Shown: piece by piece, positions 10,851 to 20,956 of the stretch
How positions within the stretch are numbered: the first letter of the stretch is position 1
How the letters are laid out: every line of letters begins with the position of its first letter
Assembly (NCBI GenBank): GCA_001769385.1
Contig: MEPB01000019.1
Coordinates: 124,001-188,000 of the forward strand
Source: Bacteroidetes bacterium RIFCSPLOWO2_12_FULL_35_15
Lineage (GTDB): Bacteria; Bacteroidota; Bacteroidia; 2-12-FULL-35-15
DNA: 64,000 nt
Direction of reading: 5' to 3'
Notes under the pieces: model-generated
Told to the model about the DNA's origin: nothing
Seen by the model: only the letters and a program-made list of their open reading frames with translations
Databases searched by the model: none
Translations under genes and position numbers: made by a program

Positions 10851-12419
10851 ATGATGAAATTCGATTTACAACAGGACAATTCTTCAATTATCAAAGTAAT
10901 TGGAGTAGGCGGAGGAGGCAGCAATGCTGTAAACCACATGTACAAGCAAGGTATTAAAGGTGTAGATTTTATTGTTTGCAATACCGATTTGCAAGCATTG
11001 GATATTAGTCCCGTACCATTAAAAATAATTTTAGGAGCAAGTTTAACAAAAGGTCGTGGAGCAGGTTCATTGCCGGAAGTTGGAAGAAATGCTGCTATCG
11101 AAAATATCGAAGAAGTAAAAGCAATATTGGCAAACAATACTGAAATGTTATTTGTTACTGCAGGTTTGGGCGGTGGTACAGGTACAGGAGCCGCTCCAAT
11201 CATTGCAAAAGCTGCAAAAGAAATGGGAATTTTGACGGTTGGCATTGTTACAATTCCTTTTGGATTCGAAGGCAAAAAACGTAAAGCTCAGGCAGATTTA
11301 GGGTTAGAAGAATTAAAAGCAAATGTAGATACACTTCTTGTGATCAGCAATGATAAATTACGTGAGATCTATGGAAATTTAAAAGTTACAGAAGCATTCG
11401 GTCATGCTGATGATATATTAGCAACAGCAGCAAAAGGAATTGCCGATATTATTACAACCACGTTACAGATCAATACGGATATCAATGATGTAAAAACAGT
11501 AATGAAAGATAGTGGTGTTGCAATTATGGGCTCAGCACAAGCTTCAGGAGAACAACGTGCATTACGTGCTGTTGAACAAGCCATGTCATCACCATTGTTG
11601 AATGATAGTAATATTAAAGGTGCTCGTTATGTATTAGTAAATGTTACTTGTGGGGAAGACGAAATTACCATGGATGAATTAGGTGAAATAACTGATTATA
11701 TTCAGGATGCAGCCGGTATGACTGCCGAAGTAATTAAAGGTTATGGGGTGGATCTGTCATTAGGGGATAAAGTAAACGTAACTATTATCGCTACCGGATT
11801 TACTTCAAAAGCTGATTTAGGTATTTCATATGAAAAAGCTCCTGAAAAGAAAGTTTTTAATTTAATGGAAGATATTAAAAAGGTTGAAGCTCCTGTTGTG
11901 TACGAAACTACAAAGGAAGAGGAAATTACGGCTTTGGTTAAGCAGAACGAAATTGCACCACTGGTAAATGAAGAAAAAACTGAATTAACAACAGATGAAC
12001 CTTTTGTGTTTTTCAGAGAAGAAGAAGCTATTGTAAATAAGGTAGAAGAAACACACAGTTTTGAATTTGAAATTACGAATAATAATTCTGTATCAACTGA
12101 AGAACCTGTAATGAACACAGAACCAGTTGTTGAAAATAAACAGGAAAATGTAATTGTAGCAAAAGTTCAGAACGAAGAGCAATTGAAAAAAGCACAAGAT
12201 CGTGTTGCTAAATTAAAAGAGTTAAGTTTTAAATTGAAACAACCAAATGGCTTGACAGAATTAGAAAATGAACCTGCATATAAAAGAAGAAATGTTAATT
12301 TAGGATCTACTCCACATTCCTCCGAATCACAAGTTTCACGTTATACATTGTCAGAAGGGGATGATAACAAAGCAGAAATAAAACCAAATAATTCTTTTTT
12401 GCATGACAATGTAGATTAA
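10851..12419 (+). CDS. ftsZ: Cell division protein FtsZ
   Basis: GVGGGGSNAVNHM, GGGTGTGAAP tubulin signature, GFTS; acidic C-terminal extension. Confidence 0.97.
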   Translation: MMKFDLQQDNSSIIKVIGVGGGGSNAVNHMYKQGIKGVDFIVCNTDLQALDISPVPLKIILGASLTKGRGAGSLPEVGRNAAIENIEEVKAILANNTEMLFVTAGLGGGTGTGAAPIIAKAAKEMGILTVGIVTIPFGFEGKKRKAQADLGLEELKANVDTLLVISNDKLREIYGNLKVTEAFGHADDILATAAKGIADIITTTLQINTDINDVKTVMKDSGVAIMGSAQASGEQRALRAVEQAMSSPLLNDSNIKGARYVLVNVTCGEDEITMDELGEITDYIQDAAGMTAEVIKGYGVDLSLGDKVNVTIIATGFTSKADLGISYEKAPEKKVFNLMEDIKKVEAPVVYETTKEEEITALVKQNEIAPLVNEEKTELTTDEPFVFFREEEAIVNKVEETHSFEFEITNNNSVSTEEPVMNTEPVVENKQENVIVAKVQNEEQLKKAQDRVAKLKELSFKLKQPNGLTELENEPAYKRRNVNLGSTPHSSESQVSRYTLSEGDDNKAEIKPNNSFLHDNVD

Positions 12420-12440
12420 GAAAAACAAAACAAAATGAAA

Positions 12441-12469
12441 AAATCCTGCGATATTGCGGGATTTTTTTT
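12441..12469 (+). terminator. Rho-independent terminator downstream of ftsZ
   Basis: AAATCCTGC-GATATT-GCGGGATTTTTTTT hairpin plus T-run. Confidence 0.8.
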
Positions 12470-12545
12470 GCTCTGCAAAATACACCCTGATTTTTAATTT
12501 TATTTTTCATAGTGCCTAAAAATTTTATCTACACTGAAAAGAAAA

Positions 12546-13760
12546 ATGTTCCGCTTACTAACTTTATATCGTAGCTCTTTCGCAAATATCCAAAGTAATA
12601 TCTGGATCCTTTCTGTTGCCATGTTTATCAATAGAAGCGGGTCCATGGTATTGCTTTTTACTTCACTTTATCTCACTAAAGAATTACATTTTACAATTGC
12701 AGAAGCAGGCGTTGCATTGAGTTTTTATGGCGTAGGAAGTGTGCTTGGTTCTTATGCCGGAGGATGGTTAACGGATAGAAAAAACTTTTTTGACATTATG
12801 CTTTTTTCGCTCATCAGTAGTGGTTTAATATTGTTGCTTTTACTAATAGCGAAAACTCCTTTTCAAATTGCACTTGTTATTTTTGCATATGCATTTGCTT
12901 CAGATGTTTTCAGACCTGCCAATTCTAAGGCGATTGCAGCATACAGCACTGTATTAAACCGAACACGCTCTGTTTCATTACTTCGGTTAGCAATTAATCT
13001 TGGTTTTTCAATAGGCCCTGCAACAGGTGGTTTTGTTGCGTTATACCTTGGTTATAAATGGTTATTTGTGATAGATGCATGTACTAGTTTTGCTGCCGCT
13101 TTAATGTTGTTTATTTATTTGCCGAGACATAATGATGAACCTAAAAATGCTGAATCTAATTTATTGAGTGATAGTAAAAAATCCGCCTATCGAGATATGC
13201 CATATTTGTTTTTTATTGTTTTAGTAGCGTTATATGGAATCAGTTTCTTTCAATTGTTTGCAAGTGTGCCTCAGTATTTCAATAAAGAGTGTCATTACAA
13301 CGAAGGTACAATTGGATTACTGCTAGCCTTAAATGGTTTATTGGTCGTTATCATTGAAATGCCGTTTATTGCTTTTCTCGAAAAAAAACAGAAAATATTT
13401 CCTTTCATCATTACAGGGACTCTTTGCATTCCTGTTGCTTTTAGTTTTTTAATATTTGGAAAGGGGGTGATGGTCTTTGCAGTGCTTTACACGATTATTA
13501 TTACATTTTCAGAAATCTTTGCCATGCCATTTATGTTTAATTACGCTTTATCCAGACCTGGTAAAGAACGACAAGGGCAGTATTCTGCATTGTATTCAAT
13601 TTCTTACGGACTGGCAAATATAGTGGCACCATTGCTTGGGTTGGGAATAGCAGGAAAATATGGTTTTAATAAAATGTTTTATTTTTTTATCGGCTTGAGT
13701 TTAGTTACTACAATCGGATTTATCCTGTTGAATAGGAAAGACAGAGCAAATAGGACTTGA
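12546..13760 (+). CDS. MFS transporter
   Basis: ~12 TM helices; GSYAGGWLTDRKN MFS signature. Confidence 0.85.
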   Translation: MFRLLTLYRSSFANIQSNIWILSVAMFINRSGSMVLLFTSLYLTKELHFTIAEAGVALSFYGVGSVLGSYAGGWLTDRKNFFDIMLFSLISSGLILLLLLIAKTPFQIALVIFAYAFASDVFRPANSKAIAAYSTVLNRTRSVSLLRLAINLGFSIGPATGGFVALYLGYKWLFVIDACTSFAAALMLFIYLPRHNDEPKNAESNLLSDSKKSAYRDMPYLFFIVLVALYGISFFQLFASVPQYFNKECHYNEGTIGLLLALNGLLVVIIEMPFIAFLEKKQKIFPFIITGTLCIPVAFSFLIFGKGVMVFAVLYTIIITFSEIFAMPFMFNYALSRPGKERQGQYSALYSISYGLANIVAPLLGLGIAGKYGFNKMFYFFIGLSLVTTIGFILLNRKDRANRT

Positions 13761-13983
13761 AATTTCAAGTAAATATTTTAAAACCTAAATAGGATCGAGG
13801 ATCAGGCAGGATCCGGTTTTTAACCAGTGTCAGTTATTATTTTGCATCTTGCCGGTATCATATTGAAATTTCAATCCTTGAAAGTCTTATTTCACCTGCA
13901 ATCTTCTCAAAAAACAATTCACTCGATCAATACAATAAATTATATTTTAATTTTTGTATCTTTATGAGTATAAAATAGTTCAA

Positions 13984-15921
13984 ATGAAAATTAATTTTTT
14001 TCTTATATTAATGTCTGCTTTCTTCCTTACAAAAGCACAAACCCCCAAAAACGATTTTACTACAGATGATATTTCTGAAATAGAACAAAAAGGACAATCC
14101 GGAAAATTTAGGGCATTGTTGTCAAGTGCGGCTGATAATTACAATGTAATTTATCATCGTTGTGTTTGGGAAGTTGATCCGGCAGTTTATGCAATTAAAG
14201 GGAATATTACTACTTATTTTAAGCCAACTATAAACGGATTTAATCAGATTGAATTTGACTTAGATAGTTCACTTACTGTAGATTCTGTGAAATTTCACGC
14301 ATCTGATTTATCCTTTACCCAACTGGCAACTGATATATTACAAATTGATTTTGTTTCAGCAATTCCCATCAATTCACTTGATTCAATAACTGTTTTTTAT
14401 CAAGGAACACCTCCATCAAATGGCTTTGGTTCGTTTATTCAATCTACTCACAATAGCACTCCAATTCTTTGGACCTTGTCTGAACCTTATGGAGCAAAGG
14501 ATTGGTGGCCATGCAAGCAAACCTTGAATGACAAAATTGATTCTCTCGATATTTTTGTTAGAGTTCCCCAAGTTAATCGGGTGGGAAGCAATGGCATTTT
14601 ACTTTCAGAAGATACTGTTGGAACAGATAAAATATTTCATTGGAAAACGAGATATCCGATTGCTGCATATCTGGTTGCTATTGCGGTGACCAATTATTCC
14701 TATTATTCCGATTTTGTTCCGCTGCAAAGTGGTGGTTCACTCGAAGTATTAAATTATGTATATCCGGAAGATCTCGCAACGGCTCAAGCACAAACACCTG
14801 ATATTATTAATGTAATAAAATTTTATGACAGCTTAACCATTGAATACCCTTTTTCAAAAGAAAAATATGGACATGCTCAATTTGGTTGGGGTGGAGGAAT
14901 GGAACATCAAACAATGACTTTCCTTGTAAATTTTGGCCATGCCCTAATGGCACATGAATGTGCCCATCAATGGTTTGGCGATCATGTTACATGCGGTAGC
15001 TGGCAGGATATTTGGCTTAATGAGGGGTTTGCCACATATTTTGAAGGACTTACAGAGGAACGTTATTTCCCGGGTATCTGGATGGCTTGGAAAACTGATA
15101 AAATTAACAGCATTACTTCTCAGCCCGGAGGTTCTGTTTTATGTGATGATACTACAAGTGTGAATAGAATTTTTGATGGTCGTTTGTCATACAATAAAGG
15201 AGCGTATTTGTTGCACATGCTTCGTTGGAAATTAGGAGATTCATTGTTTTTCTTAGCCCTGAAAAATTATTTGAATGATCCATTAATTTCGGGTGGTTAT
15301 GCCAATACGCCACAATTAAAAGCTCATTTAGAAGCTACCAGTGGTCAAAATCTGACCACCTTTTTTGATCAATGGTATTATAAACAAGGGTATCCTTCCT
15401 ATCATCTTTTATATGGACAAACAGGAAGTGCCGTATCATTAACCGTTAATCAAACGCAATCAGATCCTTCAGTAGCATTTTTTGAAATGCCTATACCTGT
15501 TAAATTTATTGGTCAAACAAAAGACACAACAATTGTTTTTGATCATCAAAATTCAGGGCAGGTCTTTTCAGCAACAGTAAATTTTCCTATTGTAAATGCA
15601 CAATTTGATCCAAATTTATGGATTATATCTGCTAACAATACTGTTGCAGGAATATCTGAATATCCGTCAATTGATGATCAGGTTACTGTTTATCCAAATC
15701 CGGCAAAAGATATTTTAAACATTCTTTCCTTAAACAATGCTAATACTGTTGAATCTTTTGAAATAACAGATGTTTTGGGGCAATTGGTTTTTAGATCCGA
15801 TAAATATAAAGGAATTCAAAAAAATATTTCTATAAACACCTCATCATTAAAAAAAGGAACTTATTTTATAAAAGTCGCTCTGCGAGCAGGAGTAAATTAT
15901 AAATCATTCGTAAAAGAATAA
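13984..15921 (+). CDS. M1 family metallopeptidase with T9SS type A C-terminal sorting domain
   Basis: Signal peptide MKINFFLILMSAFFLTKAQ; HECAHQWFGDHVTCGSWQDIWLNEGFA (HExxH-x18-E), GGGMEHQTM (GAMEN-like); C-terminal VYPNPAKDILNI...GTYFIKV sorting domain. Confidence 0.92.
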   Translation: MKINFFLILMSAFFLTKAQTPKNDFTTDDISEIEQKGQSGKFRALLSSAADNYNVIYHRCVWEVDPAVYAIKGNITTYFKPTINGFNQIEFDLDSSLTVDSVKFHASDLSFTQLATDILQIDFVSAIPINSLDSITVFYQGTPPSNGFGSFIQSTHNSTPILWTLSEPYGAKDWWPCKQTLNDKIDSLDIFVRVPQVNRVGSNGILLSEDTVGTDKIFHWKTRYPIAAYLVAIAVTNYSYYSDFVPLQSGGSLEVLNYVYPEDLATAQAQTPDIINVIKFYDSLTIEYPFSKEKYGHAQFGWGGGMEHQTMTFLVNFGHALMAHECAHQWFGDHVTCGSWQDIWLNEGFATYFEGLTEERYFPGIWMAWKTDKINSITSQPGGSVLCDDTTSVNRIFDGRLSYNKGAYLLHMLRWKLGDSLFFLALKNYLNDPLISGGYANTPQLKAHLEATSGQNLTTFFDQWYYKQGYPSYHLLYGQTGSAVSLTVNQTQSDPSVAFFEMPIPVKFIGQTKDTTIVFDHQNSGQVFSATVNFPIVNAQFDPNLWIISANNTVAGISEYPSIDDQVTVYPNPAKDILNILSLNNANTVESFEITDVLGQLVFRSDKYKGIQKNISINTSSLKKGTYFIKVALRAGVNYKSFVKE

Positions 15922-16070
15922 ATATATTTTCTCATCATATTAAGAGGAATAATAACTTCATCATAGAGATATCTCCTTATATTATACAGAAGCCATGTTA
16001 TTTTAATGGAATTCATTAAAAAAATGGCAGTATTTTTTGTACTTTTGCAACCCTAAAAAAAATAGCATAA

Positions 16071-18002
16071 ATGATTTCAGTTAATTCGGTTACAGTGTCC
16101 TTTGGTGGATTCGATTTGTTTGATAACGTTAGTTTTTTGATTAATCCCAAAGATAGAATCGGACTTGCAGGTAAAAATGGTGCGGGGAAATCTACGATGC
16201 TAAAACTATTAGCGGGGGAGCAAAACCCAACAAAGGGTGAGATTTCTAAGCCTAATGATTTTACCATAGGTTATTTGCCACAAGATATGATTCATCAGCA
16301 TGGACGCACGGTCTTTGATGAAACAGCTACTGCATTTGAAGAAATTCAACGATTAGAGGTTCGGTTAGAAAATATCAACCATCAATTAACTACACGTACT
16401 GACTATGAAAGTCCGGCATATATGCGATTGATAGAAGAGCTTACCGAAATAAATCATCGCTTAGATATAATTGGGGCTGGAAACAAAGAGGAGGAAATAG
16501 AAAAAATATTAAAAGGATTAGGTTTTGAACGAGCAGATTTTATTCGTCAAACATCTGAATTTAGTGGTGGCTGGCGAATGCGCATCGAACTTGCAAAAAT
16601 TCTTTTGCAAAAACCTGACGTTCTTTTACTGGATGAGCCTACCAATCACCTGGACATTGAATCTATTCAATGGTTGGAAGAAACGATGGAAACTTTCCCT
16701 GGTTCGGTAATGCTTATCAGCCATGATAAACATTTTTTGGATAATGTAACTACTCGTACAATTGAAATTTCAAATCAGAAAATTTACGATTATAAAACTA
16801 ATTATTCCCGTTATTTAGTATTACGTCAGGAACGAAAAGAACAACAAGAATCAGCTGCCAAAAACCAACAAAAGGTTATCGATCAAACAGAAGCATTAAT
16901 TGATAAATATCGTGCAAAAGCTAGTAAAGCTGCATTTGCACAGTCGCTTATCAAGAAATTAGATAGAATGGAAATTGTGGAAGTGGATGAAGGCGATACA
17001 AGTACCATGGCTTTTCGTTTTCCTCCTCCTGCTCTTTCAGGGAAAATTGTTGTAACAGTTGAAAATGCAGGGAAGGAATATGGTCCAAAACGTATTTTTA
17101 AAAATGCCAATTTTATTTTAGCCAAAGGTGAAAAAATAGCATTGATCGGAAGGAACGGAGAAGGCAAAAGTACCATGATGAAAATGATCGCACAGCAAAT
17201 TGATTTCGAAGGTACCGTGCAGCTGGGCCATAATGTAATGATGGGCTATTTTGCACAGGATCAGGCAGAAAAATTAGATCAGAATAAAACTGTGTTTGAA
17301 ACCATTGATGAGCTTGCTGTAGGTGATATCCGTAAAAATGTACGCGCTATGTTGGGTTCATTTTTATTTGGCGGAGACGATATTGATAAAAAAGTAAAAG
17401 TATTAAGTGGTGGTGAACGAGGTCGTTTGGCCTTGTGTAAATTATTATTACAACCGTATAATTTATTGGTGTTGGATGAGCCGACAAATCACTTGGATAT
17501 AAGAAGTAAAGAAGTTTTAAAGCGCGCAATCCTTGCGTATGAAGGAACAGCTATCATCGTTTCGCATGATAGAGATTTTTTAACTGACCTTACTGAAAAA
17601 ATGTATGAGTTCAGGAATGGAGAAGTAAAAGAACATCTTGGTGGTATTGGTGAATTTATGGAAAAAGTGAAGATGCAACGATTAACCGAAATGAATTCGA
17701 AAAATCCTTTTGTGAAAGCGAAAGTAGAGGTTAAAAAAGAAAAAGCACAAGCTGATATTCAAAATGAAGAGCGTGAAAAAGAATTAAAACAACTTAAAAG
17801 TCAGGTTACAAAATCTGAAAGAGAGATCGAACGATTAGAAAAAGAAATAAAAATTGTAGATGATAAACTTTCTGATTCTGCACAATATTTAACGATCATA
17901 AGCGATAAACAAGCATTTGCAAAATATGAGCAAATGAAAAAGCAATTAGAAGCTGAAATGCTTAATTGGGAATTGTTACAAGGTGAATTAGAAAATAAAT
18001 AA
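16071..18002 (+). CDS. ABC-F family ATP-binding cassette protein
   Basis: Two Walker A motifs (GKNGAGKST, GRNGEGKST), two signature/Walker B sets (SGGWRMRIELAKILL, LSGGERGRLALCKLLL), coiled-coil C-terminus, no TM. Confidence 0.93.
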   Translation: MISVNSVTVSFGGFDLFDNVSFLINPKDRIGLAGKNGAGKSTMLKLLAGEQNPTKGEISKPNDFTIGYLPQDMIHQHGRTVFDETATAFEEIQRLEVRLENINHQLTTRTDYESPAYMRLIEELTEINHRLDIIGAGNKEEEIEKILKGLGFERADFIRQTSEFSGGWRMRIELAKILLQKPDVLLLDEPTNHLDIESIQWLEETMETFPGSVMLISHDKHFLDNVTTRTIEISNQKIYDYKTNYSRYLVLRQERKEQQESAAKNQQKVIDQTEALIDKYRAKASKAAFAQSLIKKLDRMEIVEVDEGDTSTMAFRFPPPALSGKIVVTVENAGKEYGPKRIFKNANFILAKGEKIALIGRNGEGKSTMMKMIAQQIDFEGTVQLGHNVMMGYFAQDQAEKLDQNKTVFETIDELAVGDIRKNVRAMLGSFLFGGDDIDKKVKVLSGGERGRLALCKLLLQPYNLLVLDEPTNHLDIRSKEVLKRAILAYEGTAIIVSHDRDFLTDLTEKMYEFRNGEVKEHLGGIGEFMEKVKMQRLTEMNSKNPFVKAKVEVKKEKAQADIQNEEREKELKQLKSQVTKSEREIERLEKEIKIVDDKLSDSAQYLTIISDKQAFAKYEQMKKQLEAEMLNWELLQGELENK

Positions 18003-18012
18003 ATTATTCCTA

Positions 18013-18894
18013 TTATTGACTTGTTTTCGTCATTGATTCAGGAGTGCAAATAATATAATCAGCCATATTCACCGAAACTTTTGCCAGCGTATCAATACCT
18101 GCCTGTTCTGTTGAACCAATTGTAAATACTTTTAAATCCGGATTCGTTTGTTTTAAATACCATTCAATTCCCTGATGAAAATTGCTGTGATAGGTGCCAT
18201 TATAATGAATCACGGTTTTCCCCTTGCTCCAGTTCTTTAAAATAAAATAAGCCATTGTAGCGTCTTTTATTGCTTGTGATTTCGGTAGGTTTTCGCTGTT
18301 ATGTCCTTCTGCAGCTTCACAAATATCATCGTAACATTTTAAGTTAGCATCATATTTCATGGGCAAAGGGCAGATCCATTTTTTTGCTTCGGTATCAATA
18401 CTATCAAGCCTTTCTAGTCCTTTGCTGTAAACCATATTGGCATAACGTCTTGGAATGTTTGCCGCAATAAAATTCAAATGGTTTGTTTTGGCAAATGAAA
18501 GTAAAGGTTTGTAGTCAGTGGTATAATTCGGCCAAAGTTTTACTTCATCTTTAAGGGTTTTATCCGATAACTTTCCTTGCAGGTATTCTGTTAGTGCAAT
18601 TTGATCATCCGCTTCAAACATTTCAGCGGAAAGTATTAATTTTTCTTTTTTTGAATCATATAGATCTTTTGTTAATTCCAGTTGCAACCAATGACAAATT
18701 GGGTTATTATGCAATTCACCAAAAAGAATGACATCCGCATTTTTAGCATCGTTCAACATTTTTGAATAATTACTTTCTTTCCCTTTAATATCATAAATTT
18801 GATACGCTAATTTATCCTCTTTAAAAGCCAAAAGAATCACTAAGAGTATAATAATTGATATGTTTTTTAGTTTCATTTTTTTATGTTTGATCAA
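18013..18894 (-). CDS. ChaN family lipoprotein-like (haem-binding uptake, Tiki superfamily)
   Basis: DVILFGELHNNPICHWLQLEL, LSAEMFEADDQ, NIPRRYANMV motifs; likely start 18876. Confidence 0.78.
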   Translation of the reverse strand: MIKHKKMKLKNISIIILLVILLAFKEDKLAYQIYDIKGKESNYSKMLNDAKNADVILFGELHNNPICHWLQLELTKDLYDSKKEKLILSAEMFEADDQIALTEYLQGKLSDKTLKDEVKLWPNYTTDYKPLLSFAKTNHLNFIAANIPRRYANMVYSKGLERLDSIDTEAKKWICPLPMKYDANLKCYDDICEAAEGHNSENLPKSQAIKDATMAYFILKNWSKGKTVIHYNGTYHSNFHQGIEWYLKQTNPDLKVFTIGSTEQAGIDTLAKVSVNMADYIICTPESMTKTSQ

Positions 18895-19146
18895 ATGTAC
18901 ATAAAAATTAAATTCAAATATTTCTGAGTGTTTTATAAATTTCTAAATGAAATGTTTCGGTTTTAACAGATGCTAATGAATGTTTTTATCAAATAAAAAG
19001 ACTTTATTTCCTCAAATCTCAAGAGAACGGTTTAATTATTTTTGATAAATAAATGGTATTATTTGTAGCGATATTTAATTTAATTTCTTATTATTGACTA
19101 TTATTTTGCCCTAACAGTTTGTAATTTTTGAATTAGAGTAATTTTT

Positions 19147-19725
19147 ATGGATTTAAATAAGAGCGGTTCGGTTGAAGAAACCATTTTTACTTCTAAAGTA
19201 AATGGAATCAAAGCTGCTTATACCGGGGATAATAAAAAGGTCTTGGTTTCTCATGTTGGGGAGCTCAATCAAGATATGGTGAATACTATTTCTTCTATTG
19301 TTGAAACTCAAATGGAGAATTTAGGTGTTAGTAAAAATGCCGTAAAACGGATTTTCAATATTGTTATCGAAGCACTTCAGAATATTTGCCTTCATGGCGA
19401 AAAGGATAACAATGGCTATCAAATGACTTATTTTATTATTGGTAAAAAAGGGAATGAATTTAATATATATTCCGGAAATATTATTTCAAATTCAAGAGTG
19501 GATAGTTTAAATAGAAGACTAAATGCTATTAAATCTCTTAGCGATACTGAACTTAAAAAACACTATATGGAAGTGTTATCAAATGGTGAATTATCAGTAA
19601 AAGGAGGGGCGGGCTTAGGTTTTTTAACAATTCAGTTAAAATCAAATAAAACAATGGATTTTGAATTTCAAACATTGAACAGAGATTTTTCATTATTTTC
19701 ATTACATTCAAAAGTAGAAGGGTAA
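19147..19725 (+). CDS. SiaB family protein kinase-like (DUF6272)
   Basis: HATPase-like NIVIEALQNICLHGEKDN, GGAGLGFLTIQLKS; adjacent SiaC-like gene. Confidence 0.75.
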   Translation: MDLNKSGSVEETIFTSKVNGIKAAYTGDNKKVLVSHVGELNQDMVNTISSIVETQMENLGVSKNAVKRIFNIVIEALQNICLHGEKDNNGYQMTYFIIGKKGNEFNIYSGNIISNSRVDSLNRRLNAIKSLSDTELKKHYMEVLSNGELSVKGGAGLGFLTIQLKSNKTMDFEFQTLNRDFSLFSLHSKVEG

Positions 19726-19726
19726 T

Positions 19727-20104
19727 ATGAACCGTTTAGAAATACTAGAAACTGGTAATACACCATACATTTTATTTGACTCCTCAGCTAATGTGTTCAG
19801 GATCGAAGGAAAATCTTTTCCGGAAGATTGTAAGGAATTTTATTCCCCTGTTATTGCCTGGCTTGATAAATTCAAAGCCGTTAATCCAAAAACCTTGGCT
19901 GTTTCTTTTAACTTGTTTTATTTAAGTTCCTCTTCTATTATATCAGTGAAACAATTGTTGTTAAAGCTGGCAGATTTTCAATCTATGGGCACCGATGTTA
20001 CCGTTATCTGGAATTATGATGATGATGATGACGATATAAAAAAAACAGGGGAAGATTATTTGAAGATCACCAAACTGAAATTTCAATTTCAGGTGAACCC
20101 ATAG
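19727..20104 (+). CDS. SiaC family regulatory phosphoprotein-like (DUF1987)
   Basis: PYILFDSSANVFRIEGKSFPEDCKEFYSPVIAWLD, FNLFYLSSSSIISVKQLL; immediately after the SiaB-like ORF. Confidence 0.78.
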   Translation: MNRLEILETGNTPYILFDSSANVFRIEGKSFPEDCKEFYSPVIAWLDKFKAVNPKTLAVSFNLFYLSSSSIISVKQLLLKLADFQSMGTDVTVIWNYDDDDDDIKKTGEDYLKITKLKFQFQVNP

Positions 20105-20150
20105 TTTTTTGATACTTCTGCAAAAAAAAATGGTGGTACACTCTCTTATC

Positions 20151-20768
20151 TCAAATACGATTCTTTCTTTTCTTCAGTTCAAGATTTAGCCGGACATCTA
20201 TAGAAATTAAATGGCGGTAATAGTCTTCTGCCTCAAATGATCCTAATATAGGTCTGTAAAAAGCAGCAACAGTAATTGTCCTGTTAAATAGATATTCAAC
20301 ACCAAAGGTACCTCCTAAAGTATTAACAGTTTTTTTAATCTTAGGCAAATGAGCTGTATAATCAATGTATTGAAAATTATAGTTAGTGAAATTTAATCCA
20401 AAAATTCCGCCAAAAGAATGATAAATAGGTCGATGATACACTAATTCTGCATATTTTGAGCCGATGCTCGTTTTAGTGCCTTCTGCTGAATAATCAATGA
20501 TGCCTATCGGGGAGGATAGATCTTCAGTTGTACCGCAATTTAAAGAAATTTTATTTTTATCTTTTTGATAATACGCAGCGATCCCAAGTCCAAAAAAGCC
20601 GGATTTGTTTTTATTTACGTTTTGTTTATAATCAAAATAATTATAAAAATTTACCCACGGAAACGAAAATGTAATACCAGCCGATTTGGTGCTATCCTTA
20701 GGTAATGGCTGTCCTTGAGTAGAAAGAGTGAAAAAAAACGAAAAAAAAACGAAAAAAAATGTCTTCAT
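20151..20768 (-). CDS. Hypothetical secreted/outer-membrane beta-barrel-like protein
   Basis: Signal peptide; alternating aromatic beta-strand pattern; no family recognised. Confidence 0.55.
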   Translation of the reverse strand: MKTFFFVFFSFFFTLSTQGQPLPKDSTKSAGITFSFPWVNFYNYFDYKQNVNKNKSGFFGLGIAAYYQKDKNKISLNCGTTEDLSSPIGIIDYSAEGTKTSIGSKYAELVYHRPIYHSFGGIFGLNFTNYNFQYIDYTAHLPKIKKTVNTLGGTFGVEYLFNRTITVAAFYRPILGSFEAEDYYRHLISIDVRLNLELKKRKNRI

Positions 20769-20887
20769 AAAACGAAATCAACAACATAAAACCGTTTGAC
20801 CAAATTAGGTAAATTTTTAAATATATAGAACGAACATTTTTTAGAAATATTTTTATATTTTAAAAACTTTTTATTATACATTAAAGG

Positions 20888-20917
20888 AAAAACCATTGTT
20901 TAATAAGACAATGGTTT
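20888..20917 (-). terminator. Bidirectional-looking hairpin terminator, 3' of the 606-aa ORF
   Basis: AAAACCATTGT-TTAATAAG-ACAATGGTTTTTTT. Confidence 0.75.
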
Positions 20918-20956
20918 TTTTATGTGTTTAAAGTAATCCTATGTGTGAAAATCTGA

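Noticed and set aside
10766-11275. 169-aa minus-strand ORF
   Set aside because: Entirely antisense to ftsZ with Pro/Phe/Ser-rich composition typical of shadow ORFs.
11741-12118. 125-aa minus-strand ORF in ftsZ
   Set aside because: Mirror of the acidic FtsZ C-terminal linker (Ser/Thr/Val-rich antisense).
16039-16046. TACTTTTG -7-like box upstream of the ABC-F gene
   Set aside because: No TTTG -33 box at the expected spacing; not strong enough to list as a promoter.
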